A stretch of 64,000 nt of DNA from Pistricoccus aurantiacus (GCF_042682565.1 NZ_JBHUIC010000028.1); one strand, 5' to 3'. Shown: positions 7,278 through 16,591, counted from the stretch's first letter. Notes: generated by a model from the letters alone, not told the origin. Program-made: numbers and translations.

Positions 7278-10212
7278 GATGGGAATCACTGTCCTCTATA
7301 TGGATGGGCAGCCATACGCTGATACGGGTGCCACATTCAAGGCCCGGGGGCGGGGAATCGATGTGGATCTGGCCGTGGTGCTCGACGATGATGCTATACA
7401 CCAGCGGCAGACCGAGTCCCGTACCTTCTCCGGGGGGCTTGGTAGTGATAAAGGGTTCGAACAACTGGTCGCGAATCTCCGCATCGATTCCTCGGCCCTG
7501 ATCGGTCACGCTGAGGGTCACGCCATGCGGATCGGCCTGGGTCGCGATAACGATCTCGCTACCCGGGGGGCTAGCATCCCGGGCATTGCTCAACAGGTTG
7601 ACCAGCACCTGGGACAAGCGCTGCGCGTCGCCGCTGACAAAAGGCTCCGAGAAGCAGTCATTGCGATAGACGACATCCTGGCCCGAGCGTGCCAGATGAA
7701 TCAAGTGCAGCGCTTCATCGGTGATCCGCTTGAGATCGACCGGGGCAAAAGGCTCGCCCGGCACATGACGACCACCGTGAGCAAACCCGACCAGCGACGA
7801 AACGATTCGCGAGACCCGCTCGGTCAGCGTCTGGATCTGCTCGGCGCTCTCGAGAACCACCGGGTCGTCGGTATCGTAACGCAGATTCTGCGCCAGGGAC
7901 GAAATACCGGTGATGGGGTTACCGATCTCGTGGGCGACCCCCGCCGCCAGCTGGCCTATGGAAGCCAGGCGAGCCGCATGCACCAGTTCGTCTTCCAGCC
8001 ACTTCATTTCGCTGTGATCCTCGACCAGGATGACGCTGCCGCCACGCTCCTCTTCATCTCCCTTGAGCTCCGCCTTGTGCAGCGTCAGGTAACGCAGGCC
8101 CTGATCCAGTTCGACGGGCTGCTTGTAAAGGTGGCTGTTCTGGTTATCCAGGATGCGCCCCAGCAGTTCGTTCCACGGCGAGGGCAGGCAATCTCGGCGG
8201 GCGCCGACCACGCTTTCGCCGTCGATGCCGGAAAGAATCGCCAGGGCCTGATTCCACATCAGCAGTTCGTCGTCGCTGCCGAAAGCGCACAAACCAATCG
8301 GCAGCTGGGTCAGGGTGCGCCGGTGATGGCGGCGCAGCCCGTCGAGTTCTCGCGCCATGCCGGTCAGCCGCGAGCGATAGGCTTCCAGGCGGCTCTCGAC
8401 GAAATGAATGTCGTCCGTGACGACCCGGCCATCGCGGCGATAGGGCAGAAAACGGTCGACGATATCCTCTGCCACCGCCGGGCCCATCAAGCCGGACAGG
8501 TTGGCCTGGATACGATCCCGTAAGCGGCGTAGCGCATAGGGGCGACTATCCCGGGACGATTGCTTGAGAGACGCCAGGGCGCGGGAAACCTCTCGCTCGG
8601 CGACGTCTTCTCCCAAAGCCACCGCGAGATGGCGCTTGAATTCCTCGCCGTCCGCAGCGGCCAGAGGCAGGCGCTTGGGACGGATGACCGCATCGACGGA
8701 ACAGGCTTCCGCGGCGGCACGTTCACCCTCGGAGGTCTTGCTGATCAGTGCCACCAGGATGAAGACCAGGATATTAGCGGATAGCGACACGAGGGTGACC
8801 GCGTACCAGGCCGGCTCATCCGCAAGCGCTTCCAGACCCGGTGGGATCAGCACCTGGGCCGGCTGGCCGGTCAGCAAGGGAAACCACAGCCCCAGCAGCC
8901 AGATAATGATGCCCACGACCAGACCGCTCACCATGCCCTTGCGATTGGCGCCGGGCCAGTAAAGAATCGCCAGCAGTCCCGGCAGGCACTGAGCCATGCC
9001 CACGAAGGCGGTCAGTCCCAGGGCGGTCAGGTCGTGATGAAAGCCGATCAGGCGATAGAAGAGCCAGCCCCCGAGGATGACCGCGGCGACCAGAGCGCGG
9101 CGCAGCCAGCGTAGCCAGCGGTAGAGATCCGGCCGCTGGGTCGGAGGGCGAGCCAGCAGCACGAGATGATTGAGAATCATCCCGGACAGGGCTAGGGAGA
9201 TGATGATCAGAGTGCCGCTGGCGGCGGCCAGACCGGCGATGAATGCCAGGCCATCGATCCAGGAAGAGTTCGACAGGCTGAAGGCCAGGTAGGCAGGATT
9301 CAGCCCCGCCAGATTACCCTGGTACTGAGCGCCCCACAGGATCAGCGGGATGGGAATCGCCAACAGAAGCATGTAAAGCGCCAGGCTCCAGCCGGCTTGT
9401 AGCAGCGAGCGGGACGACAGGGTTTCGGTGAATACCATATGGAACATATGCGGGGTCAAGAACGCCGCGGCGAAGAACAGCAGCAGCAAGGTGCGCCATT
9501 GCCCCGCATCCAGAGGCGTGACGGCGATCTGGCGTGAGAGTCCCGGGCCGTCGAGCCAGGTCTGAAGATCCGCGGAGCCGTCGAAGATACCGAAAAGTGC
9601 GAAGCCTCCTAGCATCAGCATGGCTGCGAGCTTGACCAGGGATTCCAGGGCGATCACGCCCAGCAGGGTGTCGTGGCGCGCCTGCAGGCGAGTATGGCGG
9701 GCGCCGAACAGAATCGCGATCAAGGCGATCAGCGCGCAGAAGGCCAGGGCGAGCAGCGCCGGTGATCCTGCGCCGGTCAGCAGATAGATGCTGTCGCCCA
9801 TGGATTGCACCTGCAAGGCGAGCAGAGGCAGTATCGCGGCGATGCTGACCAGGGTAACGAGGGTGCCGACCCAGCGTGAGCGAAAGCGGAAGGCGAACAG
9901 ATCCGCCAAGGAATACAACTGATAGGTACGTGCCATGCGCTGGACCGGCAGCAGCAGCACCGGCGCCAGCAGAAAGGCGCCGGCCACGCCCAAGTAGTAG
10001 GTGAGATAGCCATAGCCGACCTGGCTGACCAGTTCCATGCTGCCGTAGGTGGCCCAGGCGCTGGCGTAGACGCCCAGTGCCAGGGTGTAAACCAGGGGAT
10101 GGCGCAGCAGGCGCGCGGGTATCCAGCCTCGCTCCACCGCCATCGCACAGCAGAAGAGCAGCCCCAGATAGCCACCCCCCAGCAGGAAAAGACCGCCCAG
10201 GCTAGTGGTCAT
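7255..10212 (-). CDS. cbrA: Sensor histidine kinase CbrA with SLC5 transporter domain
   Basis: 985 residues, the same size as Pseudomonas CbrA. The N-terminal half is a sodium/solute symporter (SLC5)-like domain with about 13 membrane helices (residues 1-500), followed by a STAC-type linker (about 510-600), a PAS region (about 640-720), the dimerisation helix with His761 in GVAHEIGNPITG, and an ATPase domain with NLLSNARDA, DQGRGID and GEGTGLGL. It phosphorylates CbrB in the family; histidine uptake by the transporter domain is reported in Pseudomonas. The ATG at 10212 lies inside the end of cbrX, so translation is likely coupled. A TTG seven codons upstream is less likely. Confidence 0.94.
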   Translation of the reverse strand: MTTSLGGLFLLGGGYLGLLFCCAMAVERGWIPARLLRHPLVYTLALGVYASAWATYGSMELVSQVGYGYLTYYLGVAGAFLLAPVLLLPVQRMARTYQLYSLADLFAFRFRSRWVGTLVTLVSIAAILPLLALQVQSMGDSIYLLTGAGSPALLALAFCALIALIAILFGARHTRLQARHDTLLGVIALESLVKLAAMLMLGGFALFGIFDGSADLQTWLDGPGLSRQIAVTPLDAGQWRTLLLLFFAAAFLTPHMFHMVFTETLSSRSLLQAGWSLALYMLLLAIPIPLILWGAQYQGNLAGLNPAYLAFSLSNSSWIDGLAFIAGLAAASGTLIIISLALSGMILNHLVLLARPPTQRPDLYRWLRWLRRALVAAVILGGWLFYRLIGFHHDLTALGLTAFVGMAQCLPGLLAILYWPGANRKGMVSGLVVGIIIWLLGLWFPLLTGQPAQVLIPPGLEALADEPAWYAVTLVSLSANILVFILVALISKTSEGERAAAEACSVDAVIRPKRLPLAAADGEEFKRHLAVALGEDVAEREVSRALASLKQSSRDSRPYALRRLRDRIQANLSGLMGPAVAEDIVDRFLPYRRDGRVVTDDIHFVESRLEAYRSRLTGMARELDGLRRHHRRTLTQLPIGLCAFGSDDELLMWNQALAILSGIDGESVVGARRDCLPSPWNELLGRILDNQNSHLYKQPVELDQGLRYLTLHKAELKGDEEERGGSVILVEDHSEMKWLEDELVHAARLASIGQLAAGVAHEIGNPITGISSLAQNLRYDTDDPVVLESAEQIQTLTERVSRIVSSLVGFAHGGRHVPGEPFAPVDLKRITDEALHLIHLARSGQDVVYRNDCFSEPFVSGDAQRLSQVLVNLLSNARDASPPGSEIVIATQADPHGVTLSVTDQGRGIDAEIRDQLFEPFITTKPPGEGTGLGLPLVYSIIVEHHGQIHIDSPPPGLECGTRISVWLPIHIEDSDSHHEPDSDR

Positions 10213-10378
10213 CCTGTTGCCTGCGCTGCTCAAGCCACAAAGTCAGGCCGATCAAGATTCCCCAGATGACGAAGGGACGATACCAGGCGCTGCCGGGAAT
10301 CTCCCAGCCGCTCATCAGCAGCGGCGAAAGCAGGTAGCCGCTCAGTACCAGAAACAGCATGATCCGGTAGACGTACAT
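10202..10378 (-). CDS. cbrX: Small membrane protein CbrX upstream of CbrA
   Basis: A 58-residue open frame. It starts MYVYRIMLFLVLSGYLLSP and ends with LEQRRQQDDH, with two hydrophobic helices around a short loop containing AWYRPF. Its end overlaps the start of cbrA by eleven bases (ATGACCACTAG). In Pseudomonas a small inner-membrane protein CbrX of about this size likewise overlaps and is translationally coupled to cbrA; the position, size and WYRPF-like loop match my memory of that family. Function is unknown, possibly helping CbrA translation or membrane assembly. Confidence 0.8.
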   Translation of the reverse strand: MYVYRIMLFLVLSGYLLSPLLMSGWEIPGSAWYRPFVIWGILIGLTLWLEQRRQQDDH

Positions 10379-10406
10379 ATTGACTACTTCATCCTGAGAG
10401 ATGGCG

Positions 10407-11279
10407 TCAGGTAGCGATATAACCCGGCAGGCGACGGATATCCCAGTGAAATCGAGCTTCGGTCAGTTGCTCTTCCACCGGGGCCTGTTCGAGCTCCGCC
10501 GACGGCGCCTGAGAAAGCGCATGCAGGGCAGCATGCAGCAACGGCCGTGCCTGCTTGTCCTGCGTAGGCAGCGGCTGGGCCAGGTTCTGCTTGGAAAGCT
10601 TGTGGCCATCCGCGCCCAGGATCAAGGGAAGATGCAGATAGCGCGGCACCGGCAGTGCCAGAGCGTGTTGTAACTGTATCTGCCAAGGGGTGTTATCCAG
10701 CAGATCCGCACCGCGCACCACCTCGGTGATGCCTTGATGAGCGTCATCGACCACCACCGCCAGCTGATAGGCCCAGAGATTGTCCTTGCGCTTGAGTATC
10801 ACGTCCCCCAGGTCAGCGGGATCGAAACATTGCTCGCCGAGGCGTCGATCCCGCCAGATGACCGGTCGCAGCCCGAGATCGCTGCGCAGGCGCCAGGCGC
10901 AAGGTCTCGTCGGTTCGCATATACCTTGGCGACACCAGCCTGGGTAAACAGGATAGTCCTGCCACTGCTTGCGCGAGCAGCTGCAAGGATAGGCCATGCC
11001 CTGTTCGCGCAGGCATTCCAGCGCCTGGTGATAACGCTCCCGATGCGCGGACTGATAGCTCACCGCTCCGTCCCAGTGCAGGCCGAAGGCCTCGAGCTGG
11101 TGCAGGATGGTATCGGCTGCCCCCGCCGGACAGCGCGGCGGATCGATATCTTCAATACGTACCAGCCATTCCCCGCAGGCGCTCCTGGCATCCAGGTAGC
11201 TGCCCAGAGCCGCCACCAGAGAGCCGAAGTGCAAAGGACCGGAAGGCGTCGGCGCGAAACGGCCGCGGTAGCCGGGCAT
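10407..11279 (-). CDS. gluQ: Glutamyl-Q tRNA(Asp) synthetase GluQ
   Basis: Attaches glutamate to queuosine-34 of tRNA-Asp, a modification made by a truncated glutamyl-tRNA synthetase paralogue. 290 residues, lacking the anticodon-binding domain. GRFAPTPSGPLHFGSL is the HIGH-type motif, the zinc site CSCSRKQW plus YPGWCRQGIC is conserved, and GHKLSKQN is the KMSKS-type loop. Follows dksA on the same strand as in E. coli and Pseudomonas, where read-through from dksA controls it. The intergenic hairpin at 11302-11322 fits that model. Confidence 0.96.
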   Translation of the reverse strand: MPGYRGRFAPTPSGPLHFGSLVAALGSYLDARSACGEWLVRIEDIDPPRCPAGAADTILHQLEAFGLHWDGAVSYQSAHRERYHQALECLREQGMAYPCSCSRKQWQDYPVYPGWCRQGICEPTRPCAWRLRSDLGLRPVIWRDRRLGEQCFDPADLGDVILKRKDNLWAYQLAVVVDDAHQGITEVVRGADLLDNTPWQIQLQHALALPVPRYLHLPLILGADGHKLSKQNLAQPLPTQDKQARPLLHAALHALSQAPSAELEQAPVEEQLTEARFHWDIRRLPGYIAT

Positions 11280-11301
11280 GAAAGAAATCCTTGAAACGCA
11301 A

Positions 11302-11322
11302 ACGGGCGCCGACGGCGCCCAT
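11302..11322 (-). terminator. Hairpin between dksA and gluQ, probable (partial) terminator
   Basis: GGGCGCC GTC GGCGCCC is a perfect 7-bp stem on the minus strand (extendable by two pairs), followed by GTTTGCGTTTC rather than a clean U run. It probably ends most dksA transcripts and lets some read into gluQ, as known in E. coli. Confidence 0.65.
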
Positions 11323-11349
11323 CATGGTGTAGCAAATCACAAAAGGAGC

Positions 11350-11787
11350 TTATCCGCCGAGCTGCTTCTCCTTGAGCTCAGCCAGCGTCTTGCAATCGAC
11401 ACATAGCGTAGCGGTAGGCCTCGCCTCGAGGCGGCGAATGCCGATCTCGACGCCACAGGCTTCGCAGAAACCGTAGTCGTCCTCATCGATGTTATCGATG
11501 GTCTCGTTGATCTTCTTGAGCAGCTTGCGCTCCCGGTCGCGAGTGCGCAGTTCGAGACTGAATCCTTCTTCCTGAGTCGCGCGATCCGCCGGATCCGCGT
11601 AGTTGTTGGCCTCTTCCTGAAGATGGCGAACGGTACGATCCACCTCTTCCATCAGATCCTGTTTCCAGTCGAGCAGAATCTGGCGGAAATGCTCCAACTG
11701 CCGCTCGTTCATGTATTCTTCGCCCGGCGCCGGCTCGTAGGGAACGAATTTCTTCGCCGCATCCGTTTTCTGTGCTGCTGCTGGCAT
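11350..11787 (-). CDS. dksA: RNA polymerase-binding transcription factor DksA
   Basis: Works with ppGpp at the RNA polymerase secondary channel in the stringent response. 145 residues. The coiled coil carries the acidic tip ADPADRATQEEGF with the two functional aspartates, and the C-terminal zinc finger reads CEACGVEIG...CVDCK with four cysteines. The N-terminal EYMNERQLEHFRQILLDWK is typical. Divergent from sfsA across about 195 bases that should hold both promoters. Length and residues match the full-length, zinc-dependent class. Confidence 0.97.
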   Translation of the reverse strand: MPAAAQKTDAAKKFVPYEPAPGEEYMNERQLEHFRQILLDWKQDLMEEVDRTVRHLQEEANNYADPADRATQEEGFSLELRTRDRERKLLKKINETIDNIDEDDYGFCEACGVEIGIRRLEARPTATLCVDCKTLAELKEKQLGG

Positions 11788-11983
11788 GGGACTGCCTCAT
11801 TACTCAAGTGACTGGGGCCGTTGCCCAAACGGGATACTCTATCACGGGCCCAAAGCCTTGCTTATTTAGCGAAAAAACGACGTGTTTGCAACCGCTGTTT
11901 ATCAAGTCACGCCTTTGGCCCAATAAATTCGCTATGGTAGGCATGAATTTTTTACGCATATACGCCCTCGACGGAACGAACCC

Positions 11984-12742
11984 ATGGATTATCCTGACCT
12001 GACCCCAGGCATCCTGATCAAACGCTATAAACGCTTTCTGGCGGATGTCGCCGTGGACAGCGGCGACGTGGTGACAGCGCACTGCGCCAACACCGGATCG
12101 ATGCGCTCCATCAACGTGCCGGGCTGTCGGGTGTGGCTTTCCCATAGCCCTGATCCCAAGCGCAAGCTGGCCTGGACCTGGGAACTGATCGAACTGCCGC
12201 AGCCGGACGGTACGCGCATCGTCTCTTCGGTGCACACCGGGCGGGCCAATGGCCTGGTGGCGGAGGCTCTCGGGGCGGGGCGTATCCCTGAGCTTCGCGG
12301 CTACGCGAACCTCAAACGTGAGATCAAGGTCGAGGAGGGGCGGCTCGACTTTTATTTGAACGATGACCGCCTGGGCGATGCCTATATCGAAGTCAAGCAG
12401 GTCACCCTGCGGGAAACCGACGGCCATGGCTACTTTCCCGCCTCGGTGACGGTGAGAGGAGCGCGGCACGTTCAGACCCTGGCAAGGCTCGCTGAAGCCG
12501 GGCATCGGGCGGTGCTGCTGTTCTGCGTGGTCAACGACGGTATTGAGGCAGTAGCGCCGGCGCGGCATATCGACCCTCATTACGCGGATGTGTTGATCGA
12601 TGCGGTCCGCCGTGGCGTCGAAGTGCTGGCTTATGGCTGTCGTCTGACTTGGCAAGATGGCGCACCCCAAGCGATGCGTCTGGACCGGGCGCTGCCGGTG
12701 GTGTTAGACCGAGAATGGCAGGCACCGGTCAGTCATCAATGA
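11984..12742 (+). CDS. sfsA: Sugar fermentation stimulation protein homologue SfsA
   Basis: SfsA family, 252 residues, slightly longer than usual (~235). Typical segments: GILIKRYKRFLADV, HCANTGSMRSI, HTGRANGLVAEAL, IEVKQVTLRE, YFPASVTVRGARHVQTL and LLFCVVNDG. The fold resembles a nuclease with an OB domain, but the cellular role is not settled; overexpression in E. coli increased maltose metabolism genes. It lies divergent to dksA, the normal place in pseudomonads. No clear ribosome site precedes the ATG at 11984. Confidence 0.92.
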   Translation: MDYPDLTPGILIKRYKRFLADVAVDSGDVVTAHCANTGSMRSINVPGCRVWLSHSPDPKRKLAWTWELIELPQPDGTRIVSSVHTGRANGLVAEALGAGRIPELRGYANLKREIKVEEGRLDFYLNDDRLGDAYIEVKQVTLRETDGHGYFPASVTVRGARHVQTLARLAEAGHRAVLLFCVVNDGIEAVAPARHIDPHYADVLIDAVRRGVEVLAYGCRLTWQDGAPQAMRLDRALPVVLDREWQAPVSHQ

Positions 12743-12764
12743 AGATTTCGAGAGGTCGATCATC

Positions 12765-13682
12765 ATGCTAAGGCGTGACTGCTTGAAAACGCTGCTGGCG
12801 CTGGGTGCCTGGGGGCTGTTGCCCCAGGCGGTTTTGGGCGACACCGGTCCGCTGGGGCGAGTCTGGGATACCCGACAAGAAAAGTGGCTTGATACCCAGG
12901 TGCTGCGGGAGCGGCTGCTGGAAGCCTCGACGATCATCGTCGGCGAGCGTCATGACAATCCCGAGCATCACCGCCTGGAGCGCTGGCTGGTGGACATCCT
13001 GGCGGATGCGGGCCGGCTGGGCGGGGTCGCCATGGAAATGCTTGATGCCCATCAGCAGACGCTGCTGGAGGCGCACTCTCTCGAGTACTGGCGCAGTCTT
13101 GATGACGACCAGTTGCAGAAAGCCCTGGAGTGGCAGGAAGGTTGGGACTGGCAGGCCTACGGGCCGACGGTAAGACGGGTTCTCGAACTCGATGTGCCCC
13201 TGCTGGGGGCCAACCTGGTCGGCGATGAAGTGCGCGGTATCGCTCGGGCCGGCAAGGCGCCAGCGCTTTCCGCGTCGGTCGCCGAATTGCAGCGCCAAGC
13301 GCTCATCGAGGGCCATTGCGGCATGCTGCCGGAAAACAGGCTGGACGGCATGCTCGGCGTGCAGGTGGCGCGGGATAGAGCCATGGCGAAGGCGTTGGCA
13401 GCACTGCCGGAGATAGGGGTGTTGATCTGCGGCGCCGGCCATGCCCGCCGAGATGTGGGGGTGGCACGCTATATGACGCCGAAACCGCTTACCCTGGGGC
13501 TGGTGGAGCTGCCGGCGGGAATGGCGGACTGGCGCCAGGCGTTGCCGCGGAGCGCCGACAGCGATCCCGCCTTCGACCTGGTCTGGTTCACGCCGTCCAT
13601 GCAGCGAGATGACCCCTGCAAGATGCTGCGCCGGCGCTTTGGCGGGTCGTCGTCGGAGATCGACGATCAGGGATCGATGTAG
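12765..13682 (+). CDS. ChaN-family haem-binding uptake protein
   Basis: 305 residues with an N-terminal hydrophobic export signal (MLRRDCLKTLLALGAWGLL). ChaN/DUF399 (Tiki superfamily) features follow: IIVGERHDNPEHHRLERWLV, GVAMEMLDAHQQ and ICGAGHARRDVGVARYM. Relatives bind haem at the outer membrane in Campylobacter. No lipobox is evident after the signal, so it may be periplasmic. It ends tail-to-tail with the DUF4426 gene, overlapping by 16 bases. Assigned at family level only; iron regulation is not visible. Confidence 0.8.
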   Translation: MLRRDCLKTLLALGAWGLLPQAVLGDTGPLGRVWDTRQEKWLDTQVLRERLLEASTIIVGERHDNPEHHRLERWLVDILADAGRLGGVAMEMLDAHQQTLLEAHSLEYWRSLDDDQLQKALEWQEGWDWQAYGPTVRRVLELDVPLLGANLVGDEVRGIARAGKAPALSASVAELQRQALIEGHCGMLPENRLDGMLGVQVARDRAMAKALAALPEIGVLICGAGHARRDVGVARYMTPKPLTLGLVELPAGMADWRQALPRSADSDPAFDLVWFTPSMQRDDPCKMLRRRFGGSSSEIDDQGSM

Positions 13683-14146
13683 AAGCGCTGAATGAAATTG
13701 ACCTCCGCCGGCGGCTGGTTGGCGTCATAGGTGACGTCGAGTTCGAACTTCATCGGCTCGTCCGGCTGGATGCGAAAGGTACTCAGATAGTAGATGGCTT
13801 CGCCGTCCTGCACCCGGCGAAACGACAAGGACTGTGCCTGGCCCGCCTGATTGCTGACCTGTCCGTTGACCGTGGCGTTGACCGCGCGATCCTCGCCGTT
13901 CTCGAGTTGTTCGCGGACGCTGACGTTGAGCAGCGCCAGCACCTTGCTGCGCTGAATATTGTTAGCGGACGCGACTTCCGGCGTCAGAAAGCTGGTGTTG
14001 ACCGCGCTGTAATGAATCTTGTAATCCCCGACCCGCTCGAACTGTTCCGCCTGTGCCCATCCCGCTGATAGCAGCAGTAGCAGCGCTACAAGACAGGCGC
14101 TGGCGAATCGATTGGACACGCTACCGCTTCGAATCCTGGATTTCAT
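13667..14146 (-). CDS. DUF4426 family secreted protein
   Basis: 159 residues with a clear signal peptide (VALLLLLSAGWAQA, cleavage about residue 33). The mature part begins EQFERVGDYKIHYSAVNTSFL and has LDVTYDANQ and FIQRFYIDP near the end, the pattern of the DUF4426 family found next to metX/metW in marine gammaproteobacteria. It is 21 bases downstream of metW on the same strand, so probably in the yggT-metX-metW unit. Function unknown. GGAG lies ten bases before the ATG. Confidence 0.8.
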   Translation of the reverse strand: MKSRIRSGSVSNRFASACLVALLLLLSAGWAQAEQFERVGDYKIHYSAVNTSFLTPEVASANNIQRSKVLALLNVSVREQLENGEDRAVNATVNGQVSNQAGQAQSLSFRRVQDGEAIYYLSTFRIQPDEPMKFELDVTYDANQPPAEVNFIQRFYIDP

Positions 14147-14167
14147 CTCGATTTTCTCCCCTTTACA

Positions 14168-14761
14168 CTAGCCGCGGCTGACGCGAAAGATCGCCGTTTC
14201 ACCAAACAGATTAGGCCACCAGCGGGAACTCCAGTGCGCCTCGTGATCGCCATTGCCCACGGCGCGATCGCTGATGATCAGACCCTTGTCCCGACACAGG
14301 CGTTCAAAATCGTTGAAGGTCGACAAATGGATGTTGGGGGTATCGTACCAGGCGTGAGGCAGCGATTTGGATACCGGCATGTAGCCCTTGAGACCAAGAT
14401 AGACCCGATGGCGCCAGTAGGCGAAATTGGGAAAGGCGATGATGCATTCCGCGGCGACCCGCAGCATTTCGTCCAGGGCGAGATCCGGGCGCTGCAACGC
14501 CTGAAGCGCCTGGGTCATGATCACCAGGTCGCAGGCATCGTCGTCGAAATTGGCCAACCCTTCGTTCAGATCCTGCTCGATTACGTTGACCCCGCGGACG
14601 ATACAGGCGGTGATGCCGTCCGGGTCGATTTCCAGGCCGTAGCCGGTGACGTTCTTGTGCCGGGCCAGTGACGCCAGCAGGGTGCCGTCGCCGCAGCCCA
14701 GATCGAGTATCCGGGCGCCCTGGGGCACCCAGTCGTGAATCAGCTTGAGGTCCGCGCGCAT
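14168..14761 (-). CDS. metW: Methionine biosynthesis protein MetW
   Basis: 197 residues, SAM-dependent methyltransferase fold with motif I ARILDLGCGDGTLL. MetW partners MetX in organisms that acylate homoserine with this enzyme, and is thought to be needed for its activity. The conserved stretches VIEQDLNEGLANF, MTQALQAL, AFPNFAYWRHR, SKSLPHAWYDTPNIH and STFNDFERLC fit the family. Its ATG shares one base with the metX stop (TGATG). A TTG one codon upstream is not preferred. Confidence 0.95.
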   Translation of the reverse strand: MRADLKLIHDWVPQGARILDLGCGDGTLLASLARHKNVTGYGLEIDPDGITACIVRGVNVIEQDLNEGLANFDDDACDLVIMTQALQALQRPDLALDEMLRVAAECIIAFPNFAYWRHRVYLGLKGYMPVSKSLPHAWYDTPNIHLSTFNDFERLCRDKGLIISDRAVGNGDHEAHWSSRWWPNLFGETAIFRVSRG

Positions 14762-15909
14762 CAATAACCCTCCAGTTCGGCGGCGATGCGCTGCATGAAC
14801 CCTGCGAAAACCGCGCGATAGCGGGGCTCCGGCAGCAGGAAGGCATCATGGCCGTGGGGCGAATCGATATTGACATAGCTGACCGCCTTGTTGGCGCGAA
14901 TCAAGGCGTCAACCAGTTCCTTGGAACGCGCCGGCGGAAAACGCCAGTCCGTGGTGAAACTGACCACCAGAAACGGGCAACTGGCCGGGGCCAGGGCCGC
15001 CGCCAGATCGCCGCCGCAGGCCGCGGCAGGATCGAAATAGTCCAGCGCCTTGGTCATCAGCAGGTAGGTGTTGGCGTCGAAGGAGGTCGAGAAGGCGTCG
15101 CCCTGATAGCGCAGATAGGACTCCACCTGAAACTCCACCCCATAGTCGAAATTGAAGTCGTCGCTGCGCAAGTCGCGACCGAACTTCGAACCCATGGCCA
15201 CTTCGGACAGATAAGTGATATGTCCGACCATGCGTGCCAGCTTGAGCCCGCGCCGGGGCACGGTTCGATGGGCGGTGTACCAGCCATCGTGGAAGTCCGG
15301 ATCCGATCGAATCGCCTGGCGCGCCACCTCGTTGAAGGCGATATTCTGCGCCGTCAACTTGGGGGTGGCGGCGATCACCAGAGCGTTGGCGATACGCTCC
15401 GGGTAGGCCAGGGACCAGCGCAACGCCTGCATGCCGCCGAGGCTTCCGCCCACCACCGCGGCGAAGCGTCGGATGCCCAGGCGATCCGCCAGACGCGCCT
15501 GGCTTTCCACCCAGTCGTCCACGGTCATCATCGGGAAATCCGGTCCCCAGGGCTTGTCCGTGGCCGGATTGATCGAGCAGGGGCCGGTGCTGCCGTGGCA
15601 GCCCCCGAGATTGTTGAGAGAGACGACGAAGAAGCGCTCGGTGTCGATGCTCTTGCCCGGGCCGATATGTGCGTCCCACCAGCCGGGCTTGCGATCGCCT
15701 TCGTCGTGGTAGCCTGCCGCGTGGTGATGACCGGACAGGGCGTGACAGATCAGCACCGCGTTGCTGGCCTCGGCGTTGAGCGTGCCGTAGGTTTCGAACA
15801 CCAGGTCGTAGCCAGGCAGGGTGCGCCCGCAGGAAAGCGCCAGAGGCTCGTCGAAGTGCAGCGTTCGCGGGGTGACGAGCCCGACGGAGGCATTGGGCGG
15901 TGCGTTCAT
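14761..15909 (-). CDS. metX: Homoserine O-acyltransferase MetX
   Basis: First step of methionine synthesis from homoserine; alpha/beta hydrolase fold, 382 residues. Nucleophile Ser in GGSLGGMQALRW, Asp in TTDWRFPP and His in SPHGHDAFL are all present, as are NLGGCHGSTGPCS and LSGHHHAAGY. Gammaproteobacterial MetX enzymes paired with MetW often use succinyl-CoA rather than acetyl-CoA; I cannot tell from here with certainty. ATG overlaps the yggT stop (TAATG), so yggT-metX-metW are coupled. Confidence 0.96.
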   Translation of the reverse strand: MNAPPNASVGLVTPRTLHFDEPLALSCGRTLPGYDLVFETYGTLNAEASNAVLICHALSGHHHAAGYHDEGDRKPGWWDAHIGPGKSIDTERFFVVSLNNLGGCHGSTGPCSINPATDKPWGPDFPMMTVDDWVESQARLADRLGIRRFAAVVGGSLGGMQALRWSLAYPERIANALVIAATPKLTAQNIAFNEVARQAIRSDPDFHDGWYTAHRTVPRRGLKLARMVGHITYLSEVAMGSKFGRDLRSDDFNFDYGVEFQVESYLRYQGDAFSTSFDANTYLLMTKALDYFDPAAACGGDLAAALAPASCPFLVVSFTTDWRFPPARSKELVDALIRANKAVSYVNIDSPHGHDAFLLPEPRYRAVFAGFMQRIAAELEGY

Positions 15910-16499
15910 TACAGCCCGACCAGCGCGCCGGATACGCCGGCGGCCCGGGTCAGCGAGCCGACCACCAGGCTGTCGAGCAGGCTGATGGCGATGAATACCA
16001 CGATGGGGGACAGATCGATCATGCCCAGCGGCGGTATCACCCGGCGCACCGGCGCCATGATCGGTTCCACCAGTTGCATGACCAGGAGCGCGCCGGGATG
16101 GCTGGCTTGAGGCGCCACCCAGCTGAGAATGATCATCACGATCAGGGCGAAGAAATAGATCTTGAGAATGGCGTTGGCGACGGCGGCGACCGCCGCGATG
16201 GCCAGGCCCGGAATCGGCGGCATGCCGTAACCGGCGATCTGCAGCACGACGATGATGGCGACGATCTTCAGCACCAGCGCCGCTGCCAGGGTAGCCAGAT
16301 CAAAGCGGCCCATCGGCTTGAGGAAGCCTTGGAACAGCCCGACCAGCGGCTGGGTAACCTTCACCACCGACTGGCTGATCGGGTTGTAATAGTCGGCTCG
16401 GGATGCCTGCAGCAGGAAGCGCAGCATCAGCAGCAGGAGATAGATGTTGATAAGGGTATTGACCAGCAAGAGGCCGGCGCTTCCCAGTTGGCTGCCCAT
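15909..16499 (-). CDS. yggT: YggT family membrane protein
   Basis: 196 residues made of two YggT repeats, each with two hydrophobic helices and the signature YNPISQSVVKVTQPLV (first) and HPGALLVMQLVEPIMAPVRR (second). Relatives are linked to osmotic shock tolerance and to SepF-type division/chloroplast functions. Start MGSQLGSAG at 16499 has GGAGGAG five bases upstream; the frame is open 15 codons further but without homology. Lies between proC and metX, the usual yggS-proC-yggT order. Confidence 0.93.
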   Translation of the reverse strand: MGSQLGSAGLLLVNTLINIYLLLLMLRFLLQASRADYYNPISQSVVKVTQPLVGLFQGFLKPMGRFDLATLAAALVLKIVAIIVVLQIAGYGMPPIPGLAIAAVAAVANAILKIYFFALIVMIILSWVAPQASHPGALLVMQLVEPIMAPVRRVIPPLGMIDLSPIVVFIAISLLDSLVVGSLTRAAGVSGALVGL

Positions 16500-16591
16500 T
16501 GGGCTCCTCCAGGTTGTCGTGACGTCGAATTGTCGTGAAATCAAGGTTGTCGTAAGGCGATTGCCGGGTTTTGCAGCCCAATGCTCGTGAA

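Noticed and set aside
11804..12670. 288-codon minus-strand ORF across sfsA
   Set aside because: Antisense to a well-supported sfsA, without homologous motifs.
14848..16110. A 420-codon plus-strand ORF antisense to metX and yggT
   Set aside because: Shadow frame caused by high GC in the third position; composition (Arg, Gly, His-rich) is not protein-like.
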